Source: Rehmannia glutinosa (lineage: Eukaryota; Streptophyta; Magnoliopsida; Lamiales; Orobanchaceae). From it: a stretch of 64,000 nt of DNA. The notes beneath the pieces were generated by a model. It saw nothing but the letters and a program-made list of their open reading frames with translations. It was not told where the DNA came from and made no database searches. The number at the start of each line of letters is the position of its first letter. The first letter of the stretch is position 1. The DNA lies in NCBI GenBank assembly GCA_016081115.2, contig CM071930.1:46909335-46973334 (forward strand). Direction: 5' to 3'. The translations under genes and the position numbers were made by a program. Below, one piece after another: positions 1 to 10,421 of this stretch.

Positions 1-405
1 CTCTTGATTTTTCAAGTCTCAGAACTTTATGTTTCAATTCGCGCACTCTTTCTGTACTGATCGACCTTTTGGGCGACCTATCGACCTCAATTTTAAATGT
101 TGTCCGATTTTTATCAAAAATAAACTTCAAGAAATATTCCAAAAAATTAGTAAAAATATTTTAAATCACTTGGGAGTATTTTGACAACATTTAAAAACAT
201 TGTTTTGGTCAAAACCAATTTAAACAAAACCATCAAAAGTGTTGTCCATTTTTATCGAAAAATAAATTCTAAGAAATACTCCAAAAATTAGCAAAAACAT
301 TTTAAATCATTTAGAGTATTTGGACAACATTTATTAACATTGTTTTGGTATAAAAACTCATTTAAACATAATCATCAAAATCTTGATAAAAGCATTTATC
401 TAACA
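1..405 (-). repeat. 3' LTR of element D (partial)
   Basis: The stretch matches the outer end of the 5' LTR at 7200-7602 and ends in TAACA, the complement of the TGTTA LTR start. It holds two tandem copies of a roughly 142-bp segment, each opening with TGTTGTCC (98 and 240). The same duplication is in the other LTR of D but not in the LTRs of C. About 860 bases of this LTR lie left of the window. Confidence 0.88.
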
Positions 406-419
406 AACTCCCCTTTTTT
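406..419 (-). other. Polypurine tract of element D
   Basis: On the minus strand this reads AAAAAAGGGGAGTT directly upstream of the TGTTAG start of the 3' LTR. This is the expected position and composition for the plus-strand DNA primer of an LTR retrotransposon. Confidence 0.8.
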
Positions 420-1631
420 GATGATTACAAACCAAAACAATTTTAGGAAGTTGATTTTAAAACAAAACAAATTTTCCGGTCTAAAACATCAATCCATTTT
501 AAGCAAGATTCATCATAAGTATAAACTCATAAGGATAGGAGCAAAGATTTTTCAAAATTATTTTTGCACAAGCTCCCCCTATCAACAAGCATAGCAAGAG
601 TAAGTATAGGAGCAACAACTAAAAGCTTAAAGCTTAGCTTTTACAACTTAAGCTTGAATATCATGAGCTTATAAGCTCCCCTCGTCACAAAACATCATTA
701 GTCAAGCATAAAAGTCCATAATACATCACATGGACTAAGTATTGTTCACAGCTTTTGGCTTTTAAGAGCCCTAGCTTATAGCTTTTCTTGCGAGCTTATT
801 TTTGCTTCTTTAAGCATATGAGCGTTTTTTCTGTTTCTCCCCCTTTGGAATCATCAAAAAGAATGTTCGCACGATAAAAACATTATACAATTATATCAAA
901 GTGCGCATTTTAATCGATTTATCGAGCATGTTGAACATATAAGCTTAAATTCCGATTAAAAGGGAAAAAATTGCTCATTTGATTTTGAAAAAGCTCATTT
1001 GATTGATAAAACATGATCTATATAAACTTATAAGACTTTTCAAATCAAGAGAATCATGTAGGTGATGAATTTTTCATTGAAATATTTTGTCGAACACTTG
1101 GCGTGCGTCGAATAAAACAAGAGAAATATAATGCCTTTGTGATTCGTTTAAGCCAAAAAATTTCATCACCAATTGCAATACAACAATATTCATTCATCGA
1201 CAATCATCATATACAATCATACGAATACATGAATTTCATCAAAATAGCAAGGTATAAGCACATTCTCAAGGGTTCAACCCAATTGAGATTAAAAAGAAAA
1301 ATTCTTACCATTTAATCGGTAAAGATGAGCAATGATGATGATAATCGAGCCTCATGAAGTCCAAAATATAAAATGTATGCAATAAAACAAATTTTGAGTG
1401 AAATTTGAGTGAATTTGGCGAAAGGTACGAAAAATGAACATAAAAGATCACAATGACTGTGACTGAAGACGAAACGATTTTAACCAAAACAAAAGCTAAG
1501 GGCGACCGGTCGACGTTGAGGGCGACCGGTTGCCCTCAACCCCATCAGCCCACTGTCTTGCCCAATTTTTCAAAATCCGATTTTTCGCCCCTAAGTTTTA
1601 AAAACATGCAAAATGCAAACGCAAACCTCAT
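420..1631 (-). other. Non-coding 3' region of element D with extra polypurine-like tracts
   Basis: About 1.2 kb between RNase H and the 3' LTR has no credible coding sequence; the short ORFs here are AT-rich chance frames. On the minus strand it carries further G-rich purine runs near 571-584 (GATAGGGGGAGCT), 673-686 and 835-850 (CCAAAGGGGGAGA). A GC-rich patch with two GGGCGACCGGT motifs lies at 1500-1540. Element C has the same arrangement. Confidence 0.7.
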
Positions 1632-4600
1632 TCAATATGCATTATGCCTAACCGAGCTCGAATCGACGCAAAAAGTCTCGGAAGATAGCGGTTTTGTAAA
1701 AATGTCCGCTAATTGATCTTGAGATGGTACGAAAGATATCTCAATTTTTCGTTTTGAAACACAATCCCTTAGAAAATGATGTCGAATCTCAATATGTTTA
1801 GTACGGTTATGATGAACCGGGTTTTGAGCAATATTTATAGCAGATATATTATAACAAAAGATAGGAACACTTTCAAAAGAACATTTATAATCCGCTAAAG
1901 TTTGTTTCATCCAAAGTAATTGAGTACAACAAAAAGCCGCGGAAATATATTCGGCTTCGGCCATTGAAACTGAAACACAATTTTGTTTCTTTGAAAACCA
2001 AGAAACTAGGCAATCACCTAGAAATTGACATGATCCGGAAGTACTTTTACGATCATCAATATTTCCCGCATAATCCGAATCTCTATAACCTTTAAGAAAA
2101 AAAATTTCATTCTTTGGATAAAATAAACCATATTGAATAGTGCCTTTCAAATATCTAAAATTCTTTTAACGGCACTCATATGAGATTCTTTGGGATTGCT
2201 TTGAAAACGAGCACATAGGCATACAACATGAAGAATATCCGGTCTACTTGCGGTTAAATAATGTAAACTACCAATCATACCTCGATACTTGGATTCATCC
2301 ACGGACATGCCTTTTTCATTTTTGTCAATTTTGACATTGGTTGCCATAGGAGTAGATACGGTTCTTCCTTCTTCAATGCCGAACTTTTTCAAAAGTCCAT
2401 TTGTATATTTTGATTACGAAATGTATATACCTTCTTGGATTGCTTAATTTGAAGTCCAAGGAAGAAGTTGAGCTCCCCCATCATGCTCATTTTAAATTCA
2501 ACTTGCATTAACTTAGAAAATTTCTTGCACAAGGATTCATTAGTAGCACCAAAAATAATATCATCAATATAAATTTGCACTAACAAGCAATCTTGCCATT
2601 TTTCAAAAACAAAGAGAGTAGTATCAACTTTACCTCTTGTAAAACCATTTTGCAAAAGAAAAGAGCTAAGTCTATCATACTATGCACGGGGTGCTTGTTT
2701 CAATCCATACAAGGCCTTTTTAAGTTTATAAACATCATTAGGCCTAGAAAAATTTTCAAACCCCGGAGGTTGTTTTACATAGACTTCTACTTGAATAATA
2801 CCATTTAAAAATGCGGATTTTACGTCCATTTGGTAAAGTTTGAAATTTTTAAAACAAGAATAGGCAAGTAAAATACGAATAGCTTCCAAACGTGCTACGG
2901 GTTCAAATGTTTCATCATAATCAATACCTTCTTCTTGACAATAACCGTGAGCTACTAACCTTGCTTTATTTCGAATAATATTGCCTTGGTCATCGAGCTT
3001 GTTCCGGAATACCCATTTTGTGCCAATAATTGTTTGAGATGGAGGACAAGGTACTAATTCCCATACATCATTCATTTCAAATTGATTCAACTCCTCTTGC
3101 ATTTCTAAAAACCAATCCTCATCTTCAATGGCTTCTTTAGCATTTTTAGGCTCTTTTTGAGATATAAGAGCTTTCTCGGCAAATTTTCCTCGAGTCATTA
3201 CATTATCAAGGGGATCACCAATAATAAGATCTTTTGGGTGATCTCCCTTAAATTTCAATGCTACGGGAAGATTCGAAGTATCACCTTTATCTTCTTGAGG
3301 AACATTTGAGCTTGAAGGTTGATCATTTTGAGTATCATCTTGAACAATGGGTTCAACAATATCCTCTTCATCACTTTCATCATTGGGTATCCTTTCAACA
3401 CCAGAAGCTTCATTGAATTTGACATAGATGGATTCTTCAACAACCCCACTAGTCTTATTGTAAACCCGATATGCTTTGCTCTTGGTTGAATACCCCATAA
3501 ATATTCCTTCATCGGCCTTAGGATCAAGTTTGTCTAATTGATCTTTAGTATTCAAAATAAAAACATTTACACACAAATATTTTGAAATAACTAATATTTG
3601 GAGTTCTTCCTTTCAAAACTCATATGGAGTTTTATTCATTTTAGACGAATATAAACTCGATTAATGACATAGTAAGCGGTATTTACGGCTTGAATTTCAA
3701 AAATATTTTGAAGTGAAAATTCATTTAGCATGGACCGACTCATTTCTTGAAGTATCCGTTTCTTCCTTTCGGCTACTCCATTTTGTTGAGGTGTCCTTGG
3801 AGCCGAAAAATTATGACTATATCCCTTGGTTTCACAAAAGACTCTAAATTCGCCGTCAAATTCTCCACCTCGATCACTTCGAATAGACTTAATAGTATCT
3901 TCCTTTTCATTTTCAATAAGTCTACACAACTTAACAAACTCATTAACGGCATCGCTTTTATTTGTATGAAATAGAGCCCAAGTATATCTAGAAAAATCAT
4001 CGACTATAACAAAAGTGTAATGTTTTCCACTTAGACTTGCCGTACCAATATCCCCATACAAATCAAGATGAAGCATTTGTAGGGGTTTGGTAGTGAAAAT
4101 TTCATTTTTGGGCTTAAAACTACTCTCAACTAATTTGTTCTTTTGACAAATGTCACATAAGCCAAGATTTTCAAAATTCAATTTGGGTAGTCCTTTTACA
4201 TGTCGTAAATAGTTTGCAAATTTTTGTATCCAACATGTCCAAGTCGCCTATGCCATAAACTAGTTAAATCAGTTTTGGCGACAAGACAAGAAACATTTTG
4301 ACTAACCAAATCACTTGTACAAATTTTGTAAAGATTGTATTTTCTAATTGCTTCACAAATAACTTTATCATTTTTGGAAATAAGGCATTTTTCTTTATTA
4401 AAAACAACATTATAATTTGAATCACAAAGTTGGCTAACACTTATCAAATTGAACTTCAGCCCTTCTACTAAAAGAACATTACTAAGAGAGAAAGAAGAGT
4501 TACCAATTTCTCCATTTCCAAGAATTCTTCCTTTGCCATTGTCGAACATGACCATACCCTCTTCTTGAGCTTGATGTTGGTAAAGAGTTCTCTCTTTCCG

Positions 4601-4650
4601 GTCATATGGCGTGAACATCCGCTATCCACGAGCCATTTTGAATCTTCCAT
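1632..4650 (-). pseudogene. Copia pol (protease, integrase, RT, RNase H) of element D, degraded
   Basis: On the minus strand, in order: aspartic protease motif LVDSGCSRHM (about 4640-4600); GAG-pre-integrase motif LWHRRLGHVGY (about 4270); integrase with CDICQKNK, DDFSRYTW, SDRGGEF and TPQQNGVAERK (4181-3636); the copia RT entry QEELNQFE, FRNKL and QMDVKSAFLNG (about 3150-2800); YIDDIIFG, the RT active site (about 2560); and RNase H with STSGSCQFLGDCLVSW and AEAEYISAA (2150-1632). The Trp after KQAPRA is an amber TAG at 2680-2682 (element C has TGG). The RNase H CDN-type motif reads CYN. The reading frame changes at least six times, so it is a pseudogene. Confidence 0.92.
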
Positions 4651-6280
4651 AGTTGTTATAGCCCCTATAACCTACAAATGAATTATTTTGAGGTACCCTA
4701 TAATTTTGGGGTCCATGGGGGTTAGCCTTGAGACCTTTAGGTCTCCAATAATAACTAAAATTATTCTTCAATTTACAATTGCTAGCATAATGTCCATTCT
4801 TACCACAATAAAAACAAGTAATAATACGAGGACTACTAGCACGTACACAGGTTGGACCTTGGTCTTTTTTCTTAAAAGCATTTTGAAAAGGTTTGTAACC
4901 AAGTCCTAGTTTAGAATGCTCACCTCTTTGTGCATCTAAAATTTTTGTGACTTTATCCGTACTTAAATTGAATCGATGCACATTCTTTTTCAAATTTTCA
5001 ATATCATTTGTGAGCGTTTGCTTTTCGGTTTCAAGAGTACGGACCATAGTAAGAGTAATAGCATGAGCCTTATCAAGAGAATCATAGGAAGTAAATAATT
5101 TATCTTTTTCTAGTTTAAGCTCTTTATGCTCCTTTTTCAAAGTCTTGTATTTAACAATCAAATTTTGAAACTCATTTTGCAATTCATCAAAATCACATTG
5201 TAATTCATCAACTAGGGAAGAAGATGAAGCATTAGAGCGAACCTCGGTATTTTCATCGTCTATGGCCATAAGACCATGTTCGGATTCTCCTTCCTCATCG
5301 GTTGTTTCAAGTAATTCATCCCAAGTTTTGACGTCCGCATTTAATGCCTTCTTTTCGGAAAAGGCTTTTTCTTCTTTTGTTCCACTTCCGCTAATTTTGG
5401 GCAATCGGCTATGTAGTGCCCGGATTTTCCGTATTTGGAACAAGAATTGTCTTTAGACTTTCTTGCTTTATTTTTGTTTACAAATTTTGCAAATTTTCTA
5501 ACAAGAGTCAAGTCTTCTTCATCATCCTCATCACTAGCGTAATAAACATTATTAGAAGAAGATGCTAAGCCTTTAATAATATTTTGCGTGCCGGTTTAGA
5601 GGTGGATGATTGAGAATTTTTTCTTTCCTTGAGATATACTTCATAAATGAGGAGGTTCCCAATGAGCTCATCAAACTTGAGTGTCTCAAGATTTTGAGCT
5701 TCCGTGATTGTTGTAACCTTTTCGGACCATGAGCTGGGAAGGGCGTTCAATACCTTGGTCACCTTGTCTTCTTCGGAGATGACCTTTCCAAGAGCCACAA
5801 TAGGATTGACAATGTTGTCAAGCCTTTCCACCATTTTTGATATGTTTTCATCATCATGCATATTGAAATTTTCAAAGTCTTTCACAAGCATTGTTTTTCT
5901 TGCTTGCTTCACTTTCTTTGTGCCCTCATAGATGGTTTCTAATTTTTCCCCAACTTCATATGCCGACCGTATGCCTCTTATGCGATTATATTCGGTGGCG
6001 TAAGAGAGCAATGTAAAATGTTTAAGACCTTACCGTTTAGAGAGAAAGCCTTCTTATCATTTTCATCGTACTCCTTGAACGGCTTGGGTGTCGTGGTACC
6101 ATCCTCCAATTTTGTTGTTGGTTGAGCAACTCCTTCAATGACCACATTCCAAATGTCAAATCCGCATCCTTGTAGAAAGCACTCCATGCGGTCTTTCCAA
6201 AATGCGTAGTTGTTGGAGTCAAATAGTGGTGGCTTGTTGGTGGAGGCACCGGTGGTGAGGTAAGCTTCATTCGTAGCCAT
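4651..6280 (-). pseudogene. Copia gag of element D, frameshifted
   Basis: It starts at an ATG (6278-6280, MATNEAYLTTG) just inside the primer site. The N-terminal part has the copia gag signature NNYAFWKDRMECFL, followed by a helical capsid-like region (6011-5565, another frame). A first zinc knuckle near 5400-5440 reads CSKYGKSGHYIADC, with one metal-binding Cys lost compared with CFKCGKSGHFIADC in C. A long coiled coil rich in Glu/Leu/Lys follows (about 5230-4930). A second, intact CX2CX4HX4C knuckle CFYCGKNGHYASNC lies near 4780-4825. A long gag with a coiled coil between two knuckles is Sirevirus-like; this family placement is my inference. Confidence 0.88.
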
Positions 6281-6321
6281 GGATCTTTCCTCTTTACTCG
6301 AACGAGCTAGCCAAAGAGTTT

Positions 6322-6334
6322 GGCTTTGATACCA
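6322..6334 (-). other. Primer-binding site of element D
   Basis: The minus strand reads TGGTATCAAAGCC two bases inside the 5' LTR. It differs by one base from the common plant copia site TGGTATCAGAGCC, complementary to the 3' end of initiator Met-tRNA. Element C has the same variant. Confidence 0.85.
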
Positions 6335-6336
6335 CT

Positions 6337-7602
6337 TGTTAGTCCAAGTGGCTACGATAATCTAGAGGGGGGGTGAATAGATTATGCCAATTTTTCACAA
6401 ATCTCCCTCTTTTTCAAATGAACACGTAATTGACAAGAATGTAAATGTGGAAATTAAACAACACTCGACGATTTAGAGTAGTTCAACCCACCTAGGCCTA
6501 ATCTACTACCACCCCGGTATATCCGGTGGGTTTCGTAAAGAAAAAAATTTTATTAATTACCACAATTAATACAACACCTTCAAGAAGATTACCACAATCT
6601 TCCTTCACCACCTTTGAAGATTACCACACTCTCCAAACACCTATCACCTAGATCACCTAAGTGTATTCTTACCACAAGAATACTCACAAGGATATCTTGT
6701 GTTGAATGATGGACAAAATTCAAGATTACAACTCTATAAAACCAATACAAAGATTGAGTGCAAGTGTAATCAAGAATCAAAAGCCTAGACCTCAAAGATG
6801 TGCAAGTGAAAGTGCTTAGGCTATTACAACAAGAATGTAAAGAAAGCTTGAAGAATTAGCAGATTTCTTGTTGTGTATTTTGCTTATTTGTGTTGTGTCT
6901 TCAATTCATCCTCTATTTATAGGAGAGTCTTCACCAACATAGGCTCCTTCTTCTTCACTTTTGTCTACAAAAAGAGGATCACAAGATGTAGAAATATTGT
7001 ACAAAAATGAAAAGTAAATCTTGCCGATAAGGATTGCAAATCGGTTGGAATTTTTGATGTCCAAAATTACATAGGGGCGACCGGTTGCCTGTATAAGATT
7101 TCGAACGTTTGAATGAAAATAGTGCGATGCAGTAGGGGTTGCGGGGTGCGACGGTCAAGGGGGTGCGACCGTCGGCCCGCTCGACCGTCCCCTCTTCGAT
7201 TTTTCAAGTCAGAATTTTTGTTTCAATTGCGTGCACTCTTTTCAGTGTTTGGCCGACCTTTTGGGCGACTCTCGCCGACTCCCAATTTTAAATGTTGTCT
7301 GATTTTTATCAAAAATAAACTTCAAGAAATACTCCAAAAATTAGTAAAAATATTTTAAATCACTTGGGAGTATTTTGACAACATTTAAAAACATTGTTTT
7401 GGTGCAAAAACCAATTTAAACAAAACAATCAAAAGTGTTGTCCATTTTTATCGAAAAATAAATTCTAAGAAATACTCCAAAAATTAGCAAAAATATTTTA
7501 AATCATTTAGGAGTATTTGGACAACATTTATTAACATTGTTTTGGTATAAAAACTCATTTAAACATAATCATCAAAATCTTGATAAAAACATTTGTCTAA
7601 CA
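6337..7602 (-). repeat. 5' LTR of element D
   Basis: A 1,266-bp repeat with TG...CA ends on the minus strand. It contains the LTR promoter TATA box TATAAATA (plus-strand 6914-6921), a GC-rich cluster of GACCGGT/GACCGTC motifs at 7075-7195, and a tandem duplication of about 143 bp at the outer (U3) end, units starting at 7293 and 7436. The homologous LTRs of C have one copy of this unit. Confidence 0.9.
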
Positions 7603-8300
7603 GGGTGACCCCCTGGGAAGCAGCTCTCAGGGTGCGCATGAGTGAGGACAAAGCGCGCTGGAAAGACTCGTGTTGGTTTGTGGTGATAGTCGTCGATCTG
7701 GAAGGCAGGCCGTTACATGGAGGTGGTCTTAGATGTTGGTCACGAGTAACCAAAGATGATCATTCCCCTGTGTTCATCTTTAAATTTACAATTTCTAATC
7801 CTGCAAAGGATTCTGCAAGGTCATGTAGATTTTCAAGATTAATCTTCTCTATATCCATTACCTTTTAGTTTGTGACGAATTTTCCTTTGATATTGAAATG
7901 AGGTTTTCATCGTCGGTCATGCGCGCGAAACTTTTGTTGGTTTTCCATTTTTGTGTAAATAGCGTCTCGTTCCGAAATCAATATATTTCTTTCCTTCGAT
8001 GAACTCGGTCTATCCTCTAGATTCTTGACTTGTTTGTGAATATCATGAAGGATTTCAAGACTCTCCTTCTGATATTTGCGATCCTCTCCATCTGGTTTGG
8101 ATCTGATGAACTTGTGTTTGACTTCTGGACTTCTCTAAAATCTTGTGAGAACTTAGATGTGTCTAGAAGTATCTCTCTCCACGTTGGATTATCTTCAGGA
8201 CTCATGGTTTGGATAATGATCCTGATATTGAAGATTCTCCAGATAGTATTGTAGCCTTCAGTTTAAGTCTAGGTAAATGAGGCTTTGTACCACTTGTTTT
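7603..8300. other. Repeat remnant with a 5S-rRNA-like end; target of element D
   Basis: It opens with GGGTGACCCCCTGGGAAG, which matches the 3' part of plant 5S rRNA (GGGTGACCNCCTGGGAAG) as I remember it. The rest of a 5S gene would lie left of D, outside the window, so this could be a 5S pseudogene or a Cassandra-like LTR. Near 8281-8296 the minus strand reads AGTGGTACAAAGCCTC, resembling a worn primer-binding site. No credible gene: the two ORFs at 7593-7868 and 8017-8205 match no family I recognise. Confidence 0.4.
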
Positions 8301-8898
8301 TGCTTTCCTCATTGGACTTTGAGACTTTCTCCTTTGGTAATGAAGAGATAATTAGGTCCATTGAATGAGAAATTAAATGTCTAGGGACTACTTTCGATAA
8401 TTTTGCAAACATGGGGTGCCAAAACTGACATATCCAAAGGTCCGAAACTCTACAACCAAATCCATCCGATCATTTTTAACAAAGCAGATTGACTTTTAAA
8501 GTATCCAAATTGATTAAAATCGAAAATGTTGGGTATTAAAACTGAGCGGCTAAAATATTGGGTATCAAAACCAAAAAGTAGGTATAATTGAGGTACTAAA
8601 ACTGAAGTTACCCCAATACAAAACTATAAATGCATTTTGGTCCGATGATTTGGTTTTCTTTTGTTTGGTCTTTCAAAAAGTGAGTTAGCAGATAACATAT
8701 ATTTTCTGTCAAACACCTTCAATTTAAATTTCGTCACATGTATATGACAAAATAAGTTTGGACTTTTATGAAGTAGATAAACAGCTTATTTTATATGAAA
8801 AATGCTAAGATTTCCGTCAAATAAACTTTGACATAATTTTCCTTCAACACCGAAAATGAACAAAGAAATGGAAGTGGTACTAAATATCATTCATTATG
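8301..8898. other. AT-rich non-coding DNA
   Basis: No ORF of credible length, no clear repeat boundary and no RNA gene was seen. Phrases such as TATTAAAACTGA and its variants recur loosely near 8520-8610, suggesting an old repeat that I cannot place. Confidence 0.5.
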
Positions 8899-8907
8899 AA
8901 TTAATTT

Positions 8908-9916
8908 GGGTTAAGGACACAATTGCCCAAGATTCCGGAAAAAATACTTTTATGCTCCCATGCCTTTTTTACGCTCCCGCGTTTTTTTCGTACAATTTTA
9001 CGCTCCTCTATTTTTTTCGGATTTTTTGAAGTTGTTGTTTCAAGGTTGTTTCGAATATGTTCCAAATATGTTTCAACTAATAAAACTTCAAAGAAATACG
9101 CTTCCGCCCACCATTAAATAATTAATTTTATACTCGAAATCTTATAAACCATTCACGAAAATATACACATAAAAAACACACATTACAAAATACATTGAAA
9201 ATAATATAGAAAAAACACATGAATAGAAAAACACAATTCATTTTTGTTTCAATGCATTGAAAACATAAACAACTACATGAAAAAAACCAAGAAATGACAG
9301 AACAACATTATAAATTATATAGAAACAACTCAAAAACAATATAAACAATATAGAAAACAACACAAGAACAAAAAAGAACTTTCAAATAGGTCAAAATTGC
9401 ATTGAAACATCGACAACAACTTAGAAACAACCAAAAAATAATATAACAATATTGAAAATTACGTAGAAACAAACCAGAAACAATATAAACAATTTAGAAA
9501 ATAACACATGAACAAAAAAAAAGCTTAAAAATATATAAAAACTGCATTGAAACATCGAAAACTACATGTAAACAACAAAGAAACATCATAACAACATTAA
9601 AACCATTATAGAAACAACTCATGAACCACATAAACAATTTATAAAACAATATATGAACAAAAAAAAAGCGTAAACAATAGGTAAAAACTAATTTGAAATA
9701 TTGAAACAACATAGAAACAACATATAAACAACCAAGAAACAATATATACAACTTCGAAACAACATAAATAATACATAAAGTTGTCACCTGAACAAAACTG
9801 AAAAAAACGTAAAAATATCCAAAAAATAAGCAGGAGCATAAAAAGTAAAAAAATAGACCGAAGGCGTAAAATGGTATATTTTTTCCCGAAAAGTAGGGCA
9901 ATTGTGTCAATTACTC
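8908..9916. mobile_element. Non-autonomous Mutator-like (MULE/MITE) element
   Basis: The ends are inverted: the left begins GGGTTAAGGACACAATTGCCC and the right end, reverse-complemented, begins GAGTAATTGACACAATTGCCC. The inner 13 bases GACACAATTGCCC are identical. The flanks are AATTAATTT (8899-8907) and AATTTATTT (9917-9925), a 9-bp duplication with one mismatch, as expected for Mutator-type elements. The inside is low-complexity DNA built from variants of AGAAACAACA and encodes no transposase. Confidence 0.72.
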
Positions 9917-9925
9917 AATTTATTT

Positions 9926-10421
9926 CTCGAGGAACCTTTCATCAACATAACTATTAATGGAGAAATCCTCGAGTTGAGATCTAACTTGAATTGAGTCATT
10001 TTAATCAAGTTATCGTTTTCATTTTCTCTAGTTTTTAGAATAGGCAAAATTATTTTTTTTAGTCCTTTAAGTGAGTAACATTTAGATTTTTGGTCCTGTT
10101 GGTCCTGTTACATGCTACAGCAGGTCAAAATGACTTGTTAGGCTTATTTAGAATATATGTTTTCAAAAAATTAGTATTTCAATTATAATGGATGAGATGG
10201 ATGCTTATTTGGCAATACAAAAATGCAGGTAAAAATAAGAACAAATCCAACTTGGTATTATAATTAAATTAAAATAAAAATAAAATAATTTAATTATATA
10301 ATATACTTAAATTATCTCTTAAATTTTAAAACTTAAATAATGTAATAAAATTCAAAATATTTTACTAAGATAAATATATTTGAAATTCGATAATAAAAAT
10401 ATATTTTACATCAATAGTTTA
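9926..10421. other. AT-rich non-coding DNA
   Basis: Very AT-rich stretch, including 10250-10420, with no gene, RNA or clear repeat edge. Confidence 0.5.

Larger units (their letters stand above)
1..7602 (-). mobile_element. Copia LTR retrotransposon D (Sirevirus-like), minus strand, left end cut by window
   Basis: Reading on the minus strand, the order is 5' LTR (6337-7602), primer site, gag, protease, integrase, RT, RNase H, a long non-coding 3' region, polypurine tract and 3' LTR (1-405, incomplete). Protein order AP-IN-RT-RH is diagnostic of Ty1/copia. It is the same family as element C (37110-45343), with closely similar proteins in the opposite orientation. Many frameshifts and at least one amber codon show it cannot move by itself. 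GGGTG just right of the 5' LTR should be the target duplication, but its partner lies outside the window. Confidence 0.93.

Noticed and set aside
9494..9910. 138-codon minus-strand frame rich in Phe, Tyr, Leu and Cys
   Set aside because: It lies entirely in the short-period A/C-rich interior of the MULE-like element and overlaps its terminal repeat; composition alone explains the frame.
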